A program made the translations under genes and the position numbers. Source: a bacterium (lineage in GTDB: Bacteria; Bacillota; Clostridia; Lachnospirales; Lachnospiraceae). Taken from it: 64,000 nt of DNA. This document shows, one piece after another, positions 25,071-33,091 of this stretch. Position 1 is the stretch's first letter; each line of letters opens with the position of its first letter. The notes under the pieces were generated by a model. It did not search any database. It saw only the letters and a list, made by a program, of their open reading frames with translations, and was not told the DNA's origin. Where the stretch lies: positions 102,583-166,582 of the forward strand of contig JALFNN010000047.1 of assembly GCA_022774325.1 (NCBI GenBank), written 5' to 3'.

Positions 25071-25457
25071 ATGAAAACTATTTTAAACACAAACAAGGCA
25101 CCGCTTGCAATCGGACCATATTCTCAGGGAATCAATACAGGAAACCTTCTTTTTCTTTCAGGCCAGCTTCCAATCTGCCCGGGAAAAGGAGATATTGCAG
25201 CAACGGATATCGAAGGGCAGACCAGACAGTCTCTGGAAAATGTAAAAGCAATTCTCGAGTCTGCAGGATGCACCATGGATGACGTTGTAAAGACAACGGT
25301 ATATTTGAATGATATTGCCGATTTTGCGAAAATGAACGGCGTATATGCAGAATTTTTCAATGAAGGAAACTATCCTGCAAGATCCGCATTTCAGGTAGCT
25401 GCTCTTCCGAAGGCTGCACTTGTAGAAATCGAAGTAGTTGCTCTGAAAGCAGAATAA
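25071..25457 (+). CDS. ridA: RidA-family enamine/imine deaminase
   Basis: This 128-residue protein has the full RidA signature: APLAIGPYSQGI, LFLSGQLPI, the middle TRQSLENVKAILE segment, VVKTTVYLNDIADFAKMN, YPARSAFQVAALPK with the key Arg, and LVEIEVVAL. RidA hydrolyses reactive enamine/imine intermediates made by PLP enzymes. An AGGAGG site precedes the ATG. It is followed by the M20 peptidase after 2 bp and divergently paired with a YheO-type regulator. Confidence 0.95.
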   Translation: MKTILNTNKAPLAIGPYSQGINTGNLLFLSGQLPICPGKGDIAATDIEGQTRQSLENVKAILESAGCTMDDVVKTTVYLNDIADFAKMNGVYAEFFNEGNYPARSAFQVAALPKAALVEIEVVALKAE

Positions 25458-25459
25458 AA

Positions 25460-26632
25460 GTGATTACGGGCGAAGCTTTAAATCTCACCAGAAAACTGGT
25501 TCGGATCAAGAGTACGAACCCTGGTGTCGGTGAGAAGAATGTAGAAGAATTTATCAAAGAGTATTTATCAGTTCCGGGAATCAGGATTACGGAAAATGAA
25601 GTGTTTGATGGACGAAGGAATCTTATCGCAGAGATTACCTCATATCAATTCGATAAAGAAGCGCCTGCGCTGGTTCTGATCTGTCATATGGATACCGTAG
25701 TGGTCGGGAAAGAGTGGACCAGAGATCCATTTGGAGCAGATACAGAAGGGGAACGGATTTATGGACGCGGTTCCTGTGATATGAAATCGGGACTGGCCTG
25801 TGCTCTTTCGGTTTTTAAAGAAACAGCCAGAAGGTGCGAATCAGGTGAATGCAGGCTTAAACGGCCGCTCCGCCTGATCTGCACGGTAGATGAAGAAGGC
25901 GATATGAACGGTGTAGAATGCGTCGTCAGATGGAATCAGGTCAGAAAAGAGGACTGGGTGATGGATCTGGAGCCAACGGACGGACAGATTCAGATGTCAC
26001 ACAAAGGAAGATTCTGGTTGGAACTGAGTGCGCATGGTATCACGGCACATGCCAGTAAGCCGGAACAAGGAGCGGATGCGATTGCCGCGATGGCGGAATG
26101 CATCAGCGACATGAGAAATTCTTTTGCACAGCTTCCGGTTCATGAAGAACTGGGAAGGACAACAGTGACCTTCGGACAGATCCAGGGAGGATATCAGCCT
26201 TATGTAGTGCCGGATGAGTGTAAATTGTGGGTGGATTGCCGACTGACACCGCCTACGACAGATACCAAAGTTCTGGAAATTACAGATCGGGCGATTGCAT
26301 ATGCCCAAAATGCTGTGCCCGGAGTAAAATTTGAATACCGGATTACCGGAAATCGTCCATACATAGAGAAAAATGATGAATCCGGGTTTTTGAAGGAACT
26401 GAAGAAGGCAGTGCAGGAAGTTACGGGAGAAAAGCCGTCTGTAAGACCATTTCCCGGATATACAGATACTGCTGTCATAGCCGGAAAACTTGGGAATAGA
26501 AACTGTCTGTCCTATGGTCCCGGAAATCTGAAGTATGCACACAAACCTGATGAATTCGTAGAAATCGCGGATATTGAGCGATGCGAACAGGTTCTTAGAC
26601 AATTGATTGTACAACTTAAAGAAGAGACGTAG
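25460..26632 (+). CDS. M20-family metallopeptidase/deacylase (ArgE/DapE type)
   Basis: This 390-residue amidohydrolase has VLICHMDTVVVG (zinc ligands His and Asp), GRGSCDMKSGLA, CTVDEEGDMNGVECVV (catalytic Glu pair) and a late CLSYGPGNLKYAHKPDEFV zinc motif. The dimerisation domain contains HGITAHASKPEQGADAI. The start is GTG at 25460, 2 bp after ridA, so translation is probably coupled. Substrate is not known; N-acyl amino acids or dipeptides are usual for the family. Pairing with RidA and a DauR-like regulator hints at amino-acid catabolism. Confidence 0.88.
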   Translation: MITGEALNLTRKLVRIKSTNPGVGEKNVEEFIKEYLSVPGIRITENEVFDGRRNLIAEITSYQFDKEAPALVLICHMDTVVVGKEWTRDPFGADTEGERIYGRGSCDMKSGLACALSVFKETARRCESGECRLKRPLRLICTVDEEGDMNGVECVVRWNQVRKEDWVMDLEPTDGQIQMSHKGRFWLELSAHGITAHASKPEQGADAIAAMAECISDMRNSFAQLPVHEELGRTTVTFGQIQGGYQPYVVPDECKLWVDCRLTPPTTDTKVLEITDRAIAYAQNAVPGVKFEYRITGNRPYIEKNDESGFLKELKKAVQEVTGEKPSVRPFPGYTDTAVIAGKLGNRNCLSYGPGNLKYAHKPDEFVEIADIERCEQVLRQLIVQLKEET

Positions 26633-26658
26633 CTTTTAGGTGCTGCGTCTCTTCTTTT
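26622..26658 (+). terminator. Intrinsic terminator after the M20 peptidase
   Basis: AAGAGACG(T)AGC pairs with GCT(G)CGTCTCTT, followed by CTTTTT. The left arm includes the stop codon. It sits between convergent genes. Confidence 0.85.
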
Positions 26659-26676
26659 TGGGACCATTGTATCATA

Positions 26677-27552
26677 TTAGGTCTCTATGGTTCCACTTCC
26701 CGGAGGACCGATCCGGTTTTCATTCCGCCACTGTCTTGGCGAGATTCCGTAAATATTTTTAAATGCGCGTGAAAAATGCAGCTGATTCGGATACCCGACC
26801 ACATTTCCGATATCATTGATATTAAGCTGCGTCAGCTTCAAAAGCTCGGTTGCCTTCTGCATCCGGTAACTCATCAGAAATTCCTGAGGCGATTTCCCGA
26901 TCGTGTCACGGAAAATTTTACCGAAATAACTCCGGTTCAGACCGCAGAATCCTGCGATATCTTCTACAGAGATATCATTCTGGAAATTCTGTTCAATAAA
27001 AGAGAGTGCCTCTTTTACATAAAAATCCCGCAGGCGTCCATCCTGCTTCAGTCTCATCGTGGCAGTAGAACGGGTAAAATAGTCCAGAAACAAATACAGA
27101 TGTCCAATCAGATGAAACGGAGATTTGTCTGAGTTCTGCGCAATATACAGCATTTCCGCCATCATATTCTGCCGCAGTTCTTTGGACTTGGCATGATAGA
27201 TTGGAGCGTCACGGGTAAGCCCGGCAATTTCTACCATTTCATGAACTTTGAGCCCGTCAAATTCCAGCCAGGTATATTCCCAGGGGAGTTCTTTGTCAGC
27301 AACATAAGTGGAAATCTGGCCGGGAAACAACATGAAACCCTGTCCGCTTTTAATTGGATAAGTCTGAGTCACCCCTTTTGAATTGTCTGCCAAAAGAAGT
27401 CCTGTTCCGGAAATGACGTAGTGAAAGAGAAAATGATTTCTTGCGGCAGGACCAAAAGAATGGGATGGAGTACACTGTTCCCAGCCGTACTGATAGAGTC
27501 CGAGATCAACAAAATTTTCATTTGGAAAGACAGAAAAAAGTAAATCACTCAT
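26677..27552 (-). CDS. AraC-family regulator of the alpha-galactoside operon
   Basis: This 291-residue regulator has an N-terminal cupin-like sensing domain (FHYVISGTGLLLADN, SGQGFMLFPGQISTY) and a C-terminal double helix-turn-helix (ISVEDIAGFCGLNRSYFGKIF; INDIGNVVGYPNQLHFSRAFKNIYGISP). The start at 27552 was preferred over the longer frame because AAGGGGG lies 9 bp before it. It is divergent from an ABC sugar importer and GH36 alpha-galactosidase, as MsmR/RafR regulators are, so alpha-galactosides such as raffinose or melibiose are the likely inducers (inferred). Confidence 0.9.
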   Translation of the reverse strand: MSDLLFSVFPNENFVDLGLYQYGWEQCTPSHSFGPAARNHFLFHYVISGTGLLLADNSKGVTQTYPIKSGQGFMLFPGQISTYVADKELPWEYTWLEFDGLKVHEMVEIAGLTRDAPIYHAKSKELRQNMMAEMLYIAQNSDKSPFHLIGHLYLFLDYFTRSTATMRLKQDGRLRDFYVKEALSFIEQNFQNDISVEDIAGFCGLNRSYFGKIFRDTIGKSPQEFLMSYRMQKATELLKLTQLNINDIGNVVGYPNQLHFSRAFKNIYGISPRQWRNENRIGPPGSGTIET

Positions 27553-27597
27553 AGGATAATCCCCCTTAATTATATGATGCACGGATTTCTCCGCACT

Positions 27598-27704
27598 TTA
27601 TACCAAAATGCTAGATGAATTTAATTATATCACATAAAGGCATTATTTTGGTATAAAAATTCAAAAACAAGGCTATTTATGACAGCATTTTGATAAGTTA
27701 TAAT
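27598..27704 (+). promoter_or_regulatory. Divergent control region with inverted half-sites for the AraC regulator
   Basis: TTATACCAAAATG (27598-27610) recurs inverted as CATTATTTTGGTATAA (27641-27656). A TATAAT -10 box lies at 27699-27704 with a poor -35, which is typical of activator-dependent promoters. The half-sites are probably where the AraC protein binds. Confidence 0.5.
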
Positions 27705-27758
27705 AGCATTACAAACAACAGCGCGCGGATGTTATGAGAGAGAGGAGCAAAATGAGAG

Positions 27759-29048
27759 ATGCGAAGAAAAGGAAAAGCATTAGTTAGCGTAGGTTTAAGT
27801 GTGACCATGGTTGCGGCGATGATGCTGACAGCCTGCGGAAACAAAGAGAACAGCGGAAAGATTGAAATCAATCTGGTGCAGTACAAGCCGGAAGCAGTCG
27901 ATGCGTTTGAAACGATTGAGCAAAGATTTAATGAAACGCATGATGATATTCATCTTACCATTGAGTCTCCAAGTGATGCAATGACAATTTTAAAGACAAG
28001 ATTTATAAGAGAAGACAATCCGGATATTATCGGAATCGGAGGAGATGTGAATTTTTCTTCATTTGTCGATTCTGATATGCTGATGGATATTTCCGATTTT
28101 GACGGGCTTGACGATATCAAACAGGCATATAAGGATATTGACAAAGCACTTGAGTATGTGCCGGAGGAAGGAATTTACGCGGTGCCGTATGTGGCAAATG
28201 CAGCCGGAATCCTGTATAACAGAGAAATGTTTGAGGAACATGGATGGGAAATTCCTGAGACCTGGGATGAATTTATCGCACTTTGTGATGAAATCCAGTC
28301 TGAAGGTATCCTTCCGCTTTATTTCGGATTCAAAGATACCTGGACAACACTGGCACCGTGGAATGCGATGGCAGTAGGACTTGTAGATGCAGATGTGTGC
28401 AGACAGGTCAATAAAGGGGCAACTACATTTACCGAAGAATACCGGGAAGTAGCTGAAAAGATGCTTCAGCTTCTGCCATATGGACCGGACGATCCGTTTG
28501 CATATGATTACAATGGAGCATGTACTGCTTTTGCAAATGGAGAATCAGCGATGTACACCATCGGAAGCTATGCGGTTCCGCAGATCAAATCTGTAAACCC
28601 GGATATGGATATCGATTCTTTCGTATTCCCGGTAAATGACAATGAAGAAGACAATGTGCTGAATTCAGGTATCGACCTTCAGTTCTGTGTGATGGAAGAC
28701 TGTGAAAATAAAGAAGCAGCTTATGAAGTTTTAAGATTCCTTCTGGAAGATGAAAGCATTCAGGAATATCTTGATAACCAGAATGCGGTACCTTGTAAAG
28801 AAGGTGATTTCGAACTTCCGTCTATGCTGGATGGTATGAAATCCTATATTGCTGACGGAAGAATGGCTGATTACCAGGATCATTACTATCCTGCAGAAAT
28901 GTCTGTGGATGCGCAGATCCAGACTTTCCTTATGAAGCAGGATGTGGATGCATTCCTTGCAAAATTTGACAAAGACTGGGTACGTTACAACAGAGATATT
29001 ATCCGGAAAGTTGAAGCATATGAAGCGGAACATCCGGACGAAAACTAG
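27759..29048 (+). CDS. Sugar ABC transporter substrate-binding lipoprotein
   Basis: This is a 429-residue extracellular solute-binding protein (family 1). A signal peptide ends in the lipobox MLTAC (Cys near residue 22). The mature domain shows IEQRFNETHDDI, VPYVANAAGILYNREMFEEHGWEIPETWDEF and GESAMYTIGSYAVPQI. It is the first gene of the operon with two permeases and the alpha-galactosidase, so an alpha-galactoside is the probable ligand. The ATPase is not in the operon; a shared MsmK-type ATPase elsewhere is likely. Confidence 0.92.
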   Translation: MRRKGKALVSVGLSVTMVAAMMLTACGNKENSGKIEINLVQYKPEAVDAFETIEQRFNETHDDIHLTIESPSDAMTILKTRFIREDNPDIIGIGGDVNFSSFVDSDMLMDISDFDGLDDIKQAYKDIDKALEYVPEEGIYAVPYVANAAGILYNREMFEEHGWEIPETWDEFIALCDEIQSEGILPLYFGFKDTWTTLAPWNAMAVGLVDADVCRQVNKGATTFTEEYREVAEKMLQLLPYGPDDPFAYDYNGACTAFANGESAMYTIGSYAVPQIKSVNPDMDIDSFVFPVNDNEEDNVLNSGIDLQFCVMEDCENKEAAYEVLRFLLEDESIQEYLDNQNAVPCKEGDFELPSMLDGMKSYIADGRMADYQDHYYPAEMSVDAQIQTFLMKQDVDAFLAKFDKDWVRYNRDIIRKVEAYEAEHPDEN

Positions 29049-29066
29049 AAAAGGGGGAACCGGAAT

Positions 29067-29945
29067 ATGGATAAAAAAGGAATGACAGGACGGAAACGTA
29101 CGTTTCTCGCAATCACAATCCCGATCATGTTATTATTCTTCTGTTTTAATACTTTACCGTTGATTCAGGGTGTTATTTACAGTTTTACAAACTTTAAAGG
29201 ATATGGAAGCTTCGACTGGGTCGGACTTCGTAACTATATCGATCTGTTCCAGGATTCCCGTGTGGGAAACTCTTACCTGTTTACATTTAAGCTTGCAATT
29301 ACAGCAACTATCGTGGTAAATGTGATCAGTCTTATGCTGGCAATGGGACTGAACAGTAAGATCAAATTCAAAAGCGCACTTCGCGGTGCATACTTTGTAC
29401 CAAATATTCTTGGTGCATTGGTTGTTGGTTACATCTTTAACTATTTCTTTACATATATTCTTCCGGCATTCGGCAAGATGATCGGAAGCGGAACGCTTGG
29501 TTCCAGTATGCTGTCCAATGAGAAGCTGGCATGGGTTGCGGTTGTAATTGTATGTGCATGGCAGTCCATTGCGATGAACACGATTATTTATATTTCCGGT
29601 CTGCAGACAGTGCCGGAGGATGTATACGAGGCCGGTTCCATCGACGGAGCGACAGGATGGAAGAAATTCAAGAATCTGACCTTCCCTCTGATCCTTCCGT
29701 TCTTTACTATCAACATGGTGCTCTGTGTGAAGAACTTCCTGATGGTGTTCGATCAGATCATGGCATTGACGAAAGGCGGCCCTGCACAGAGTACAGAATC
29801 CATCTCCTACCTCATTTACCAGAATGGTATGGGCGGCGGACAATTTGGATTTCAGAGTGCCAACGCGGTAATCTTCTTTATAGTAATCGTTGGAATTTCC
29901 GTATTCCAGCTTGGAGTATTAGGTAAGAAGGAGGAGCAGTTATAA
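29067..29945 (+). CDS. Sugar ABC transporter permease (MsmF/UgpA type)
   Basis: This 292-residue protein has six membrane segments and the inner-membrane loop VYEAGSIDGATGWKKFKNLTFPLILP with the EAA consensus. The N-terminal FNTLPLIQGVIYSFTNFKGYG is typical of the first permease of carbohydrate importers. A GGGGGAACCGG site precedes the start. Its stop overlaps the next permease's start by 1 bp. Confidence 0.94.
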   Translation: MDKKGMTGRKRTFLAITIPIMLLFFCFNTLPLIQGVIYSFTNFKGYGSFDWVGLRNYIDLFQDSRVGNSYLFTFKLAITATIVVNVISLMLAMGLNSKIKFKSALRGAYFVPNILGALVVGYIFNYFFTYILPAFGKMIGSGTLGSSMLSNEKLAWVAVVIVCAWQSIAMNTIIYISGLQTVPEDVYEAGSIDGATGWKKFKNLTFPLILPFFTINMVLCVKNFLMVFDQIMALTKGGPAQSTESISYLIYQNGMGGGQFGFQSANAVIFFIVIVGISVFQLGVLGKKEEQL

Positions 29946-30787
29946 TGAAGAAAAAAGTAAATCAAAAAGTAAACTGGCCGGTTACGATTTTGCTGATCCT
30001 GGGGCTGATTACAGTTGCATTTCCGCTTTATATGACAATTGTGATCGCATTCAAACAGCCGTCAGAAATGACGAACAGTATCAGCGGAATCCTTTCTCTT
30101 CCTAAGAGCTGGAGTCTCTCCAACTTCGCAGAAGCCATGAGAGTCACCGATTTCTGGCATTCTTTATTTAACAGTATCCTGATCACTGTACTGACGGTTG
30201 TGATCTCCATTGTGATCCACTCCCTCATCGGATACGCGATTGGTAGAAATAAAGGACACAGCAAATTTTATAATTTTGCATATCTCTACATCGTCAGCGG
30301 TATGTTCGTACCCTTCGCAATCCTGATGATGCCTCTGGTAAAACAGACTGCGCGTCTCGGGCTTGCGAACTGGGTTGGCGTGATCATCCTTTATGTGGTA
30401 TTCTATATGCCGATGAACGTACTTCTTTATTCCGGCTATCTGGTAAATATTCCGATGGCACTGGAAGAAGCCGCTTATGTGGACGGCGCGACAACATGGC
30501 AGACTTATTGGAAAATCATTTTCCCGATCATGAAGCCAATGCATGCGACTGTTGCAGTTCTGACCGCACTCGGAACATGGAATGACGTTATGACTCCGCT
30601 TGTCATTATGTCAGGTTCCGGTATGACAACCCTCCCACTGGCACAGATGACATTCCAGACGCAGTTCGGAACCAATTTTAATCTGGCATTTGCGTCCTAC
30701 TTGCTGGCACTTCTGCCAATTCTGATTTTCTATCTGATCTGTCAGAAACAAATACTAAATGGTGTAGTAAATGGGGCTGTAAAATAA
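29945..30787 (+). CDS. Sugar ABC transporter permease (MsmG/UgpE type)
   Basis: This 280-residue permease has the loop LEEAAYVDGATTWQTYWKIIFPIMKP and the C-terminal FYLICQKQILNGVVNGAVKG-like end seen in MsmG/MalG proteins. It starts on the last base of the first permease. Together they form the membrane pore of the importer. Confidence 0.94.
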   Translation: MKKKVNQKVNWPVTILLILGLITVAFPLYMTIVIAFKQPSEMTNSISGILSLPKSWSLSNFAEAMRVTDFWHSLFNSILITVLTVVISIVIHSLIGYAIGRNKGHSKFYNFAYLYIVSGMFVPFAILMMPLVKQTARLGLANWVGVIILYVVFYMPMNVLLYSGYLVNIPMALEEAAYVDGATTWQTYWKIIFPIMKPMHATVAVLTALGTWNDVMTPLVIMSGSGMTTLPLAQMTFQTQFGTNFNLAFASYLLALLPILIFYLICQKQILNGVVNGAVK

Positions 30788-30817
30788 GAATCAAATGTAT
30801 ATAATATAAGGTGAAAG

Positions 30818-30845
30818 TAAGGGTCAAAATTAATTTTGGCCCTTG
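30818..30845 (+). repeat. Hairpin between the permease and alpha-galactosidase genes
   Basis: AAGGGTCAAAA-TTAA-TTTTGGCCCTT forms a stem with one mismatch pair and no following T-run. It may stabilise the upstream mRNA or lower read-through into the glycosidase genes. Confidence 0.45.
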
Positions 30846-30889
30846 CGCTGTAACAACAAAAATATGGCAATTACAAATGGAGAGACAGC

Positions 30890-33070
30890 ATGAGCATTAT
30901 TTTTGAAGAGAAGACAAGAATATTTACATTAGACACAAAAGAAACGACATACCAAATGCAGGTAGATGCATACGGATATCTCCTTCATCTTTATTATGGA
31001 AGGAAAGCAAAAGGATGTATGGATTACCTTATTACTTGCGCTGACAGAGGCTTTTCGGGAAATCCGTATGAGGCGGGTGAGGATCGTACCTATTCGATGG
31101 ATGCGCTCCCGCAGGAGTATCCCTGCAGAGGAACGGGCGATTATCGGAGTACGGCATTGATTGTCCGTGACGGCGCGGGAATCACGGGAAGTGATCTTAA
31201 GTTTCGTGGATATGAAATAAAAGATGGAAAATACAGTCTTCCGGGGCTCCCGGCAGTCTATGCTTCGGAGAAGGAAGCCGAAACTTTGGAAATTGATCTT
31301 GTGGATCCGGTAAACGGATTGGAAGTGACTTTATTATATGGTGTTCTTCCGGAGGAGAATATCATTACCAGAAGTGTCATAGTCAAAAATGCGGGGAAAC
31401 ATAAGCTTTATCTGGAAAAAGTGCAGTCTGCCTGTCTTGACTTTGTAGGAGGAAGATATGATGTAATCAGCTTCTATGGGCGCCATGTGATGGAACGAAA
31501 TTTCCAGAGAAGCGAAGTGCTGCATGCAAATACAGTGATCGGAAGCCGCAGAGGCACATCCAGCCATCAGTACAGTCCGGTAGTCATTCTTGCAGGACAC
31601 GAGACAACCGAATCACATGGAAGCTGCTATGCGATGAACTTTGTTTACAGTGGTGAATTTAAGGCGGAAGTTGAGAAAGATCAGTATAATCAGACGAGAA
31701 TGCTGATGGGGCTTCAGGATGAAGCATTCTGTTATCCGCTCGACGTGGGTGAAAGTTTCTTCGCACCGGAAGTAATCCTTACTTATACGGATCAGGGACT
31801 GAACCGTCTTTCTCAGAATCAGCACGCATGTATCCGGAAACATATTTGCAGGGGAAAATATAAGAATCAAGTGCGGCCGGTGCTTCTGAACAGCTGGGAA
31901 GCCTCTTATTTTGATATTACAGGCGAATCTCTCTGCCGGCTTGCCAGACATGCCAAAGAAGCCGGAATCGAAATGCTGGTCATGGATGACGGATGGTTCG
32001 GCAAACGGAACGATGACAACAGTGGTCTGGGAGATTGGTATGTCAACGAAAAGAAACTGGGAATGCCATTAAGTGAACTGATTCAGAAAGTCAATGCAGA
32101 AGGCTTGAAATTCGGAATCTGGGTGGAACCGGAGATGATAAGTGAAGACAGTGATCTGTACCGCGAGCATCCGGATTGGGCTTTTGCGATACCAGGCAGA
32201 AAGCCTGTTCGAAGCAGAAATCAGCTTGTACTTGATTTTTCACGTAGGGACGTGGTAAATTATATCTATGATAAAATCTGTGAGGTACTTGATCAGGGAA
32301 ATATAGAATATCTGAAATGGGATTACAACCGTAGTATTGCAGAGGTCTACTCGGCAGCGGCAGGTGAGCAGGGAAGAGTCCTCTATGATTATATACTTGG
32401 ACTTTATGATTTCCTGGAGCGTCTTGTGAACCGCTATCCGGATATGCTGATTGAAGGATGCAGCGGAGGAGGCGGCAGGTTTGATGCGGGGATGTTATAT
32501 TATACACCGCAGATCTGGTGCAGTGATAATACCGATGCGGCAGACCGGATTCGGATTCAATATGGAACTTCATTCGGGTTCCCGGTTTCAGCGGTGGGTT
32601 CTCATGTATCTGCAGTTCCGAACCATCAGACAGGCAGAACGATGCCGATGAATACAAGAGGCGTTGTGGCAATGGCCGGAACCTTTGGATATGAGCTTGA
32701 TCTGGGCAAACTCGGCAGTGAAGAAAAAGAAGAAATCCGCAGACAGATTCAGGATTATCATAGATATGCAGATCTGATTCAGAACGGAACCTATTTCCGC
32801 CTGACCAATCCCTTTGAAGATGAGACGGGAGCATGGGAGTTTGTCTCAGAGGATCGAAGTGAAGTCCTGTTAAATATCGTGATGCTGGAGATGCATGGAA
32901 ATATGACTGCTTCTTATGTCAGACTTCAGGGGCTGGACGAAGATGCCATGTATAGGAATCAGACTACAGGTGCGCTTTATAGCGGGGCGGCACTGATGGA
33001 TGCAGGCATTCCGATTCTTGCAAGTATGAGTGAGTACCAGGCGATGCAGATTTATCTGGTGAGAAACTGA
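30890..33070 (+). CDS. Alpha-galactosidase, glycoside hydrolase family 36
   Basis: This 726-residue enzyme releases terminal alpha-galactose, for example from raffinose, stachyose or melibiose. The catalytic nucleophile Asp is in LKWDYNRSIAE and the acid/base Asp in WCSDNTDAADRIRIQYG. Other GH36 marks are VLLNSWEASYFDITG, MLVMDDGWFGKRNDD and WVEPEMISEDSDLY. There is no signal peptide, so it is cytoplasmic and acts on imported sugar. Its length equals AgaA/AgaN-type enzymes. The amylosucrase-like gene follows 21 bp later. Confidence 0.95.
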   Translation: MSIIFEEKTRIFTLDTKETTYQMQVDAYGYLLHLYYGRKAKGCMDYLITCADRGFSGNPYEAGEDRTYSMDALPQEYPCRGTGDYRSTALIVRDGAGITGSDLKFRGYEIKDGKYSLPGLPAVYASEKEAETLEIDLVDPVNGLEVTLLYGVLPEENIITRSVIVKNAGKHKLYLEKVQSACLDFVGGRYDVISFYGRHVMERNFQRSEVLHANTVIGSRRGTSSHQYSPVVILAGHETTESHGSCYAMNFVYSGEFKAEVEKDQYNQTRMLMGLQDEAFCYPLDVGESFFAPEVILTYTDQGLNRLSQNQHACIRKHICRGKYKNQVRPVLLNSWEASYFDITGESLCRLARHAKEAGIEMLVMDDGWFGKRNDDNSGLGDWYVNEKKLGMPLSELIQKVNAEGLKFGIWVEPEMISEDSDLYREHPDWAFAIPGRKPVRSRNQLVLDFSRRDVVNYIYDKICEVLDQGNIEYLKWDYNRSIAEVYSAAAGEQGRVLYDYILGLYDFLERLVNRYPDMLIEGCSGGGGRFDAGMLYYTPQIWCSDNTDAADRIRIQYGTSFGFPVSAVGSHVSAVPNHQTGRTMPMNTRGVVAMAGTFGYELDLGKLGSEEKEEIRRQIQDYHRYADLIQNGTYFRLTNPFEDETGAWEFVSEDRSEVLLNIVMLEMHGNMTASYVRLQGLDEDAMYRNQTTGALYSGAALMDAGIPILASMSEYQAMQIYLVRN

Positions 33071-33091
33071 TAGAGAAAGGACGTTAATTTT

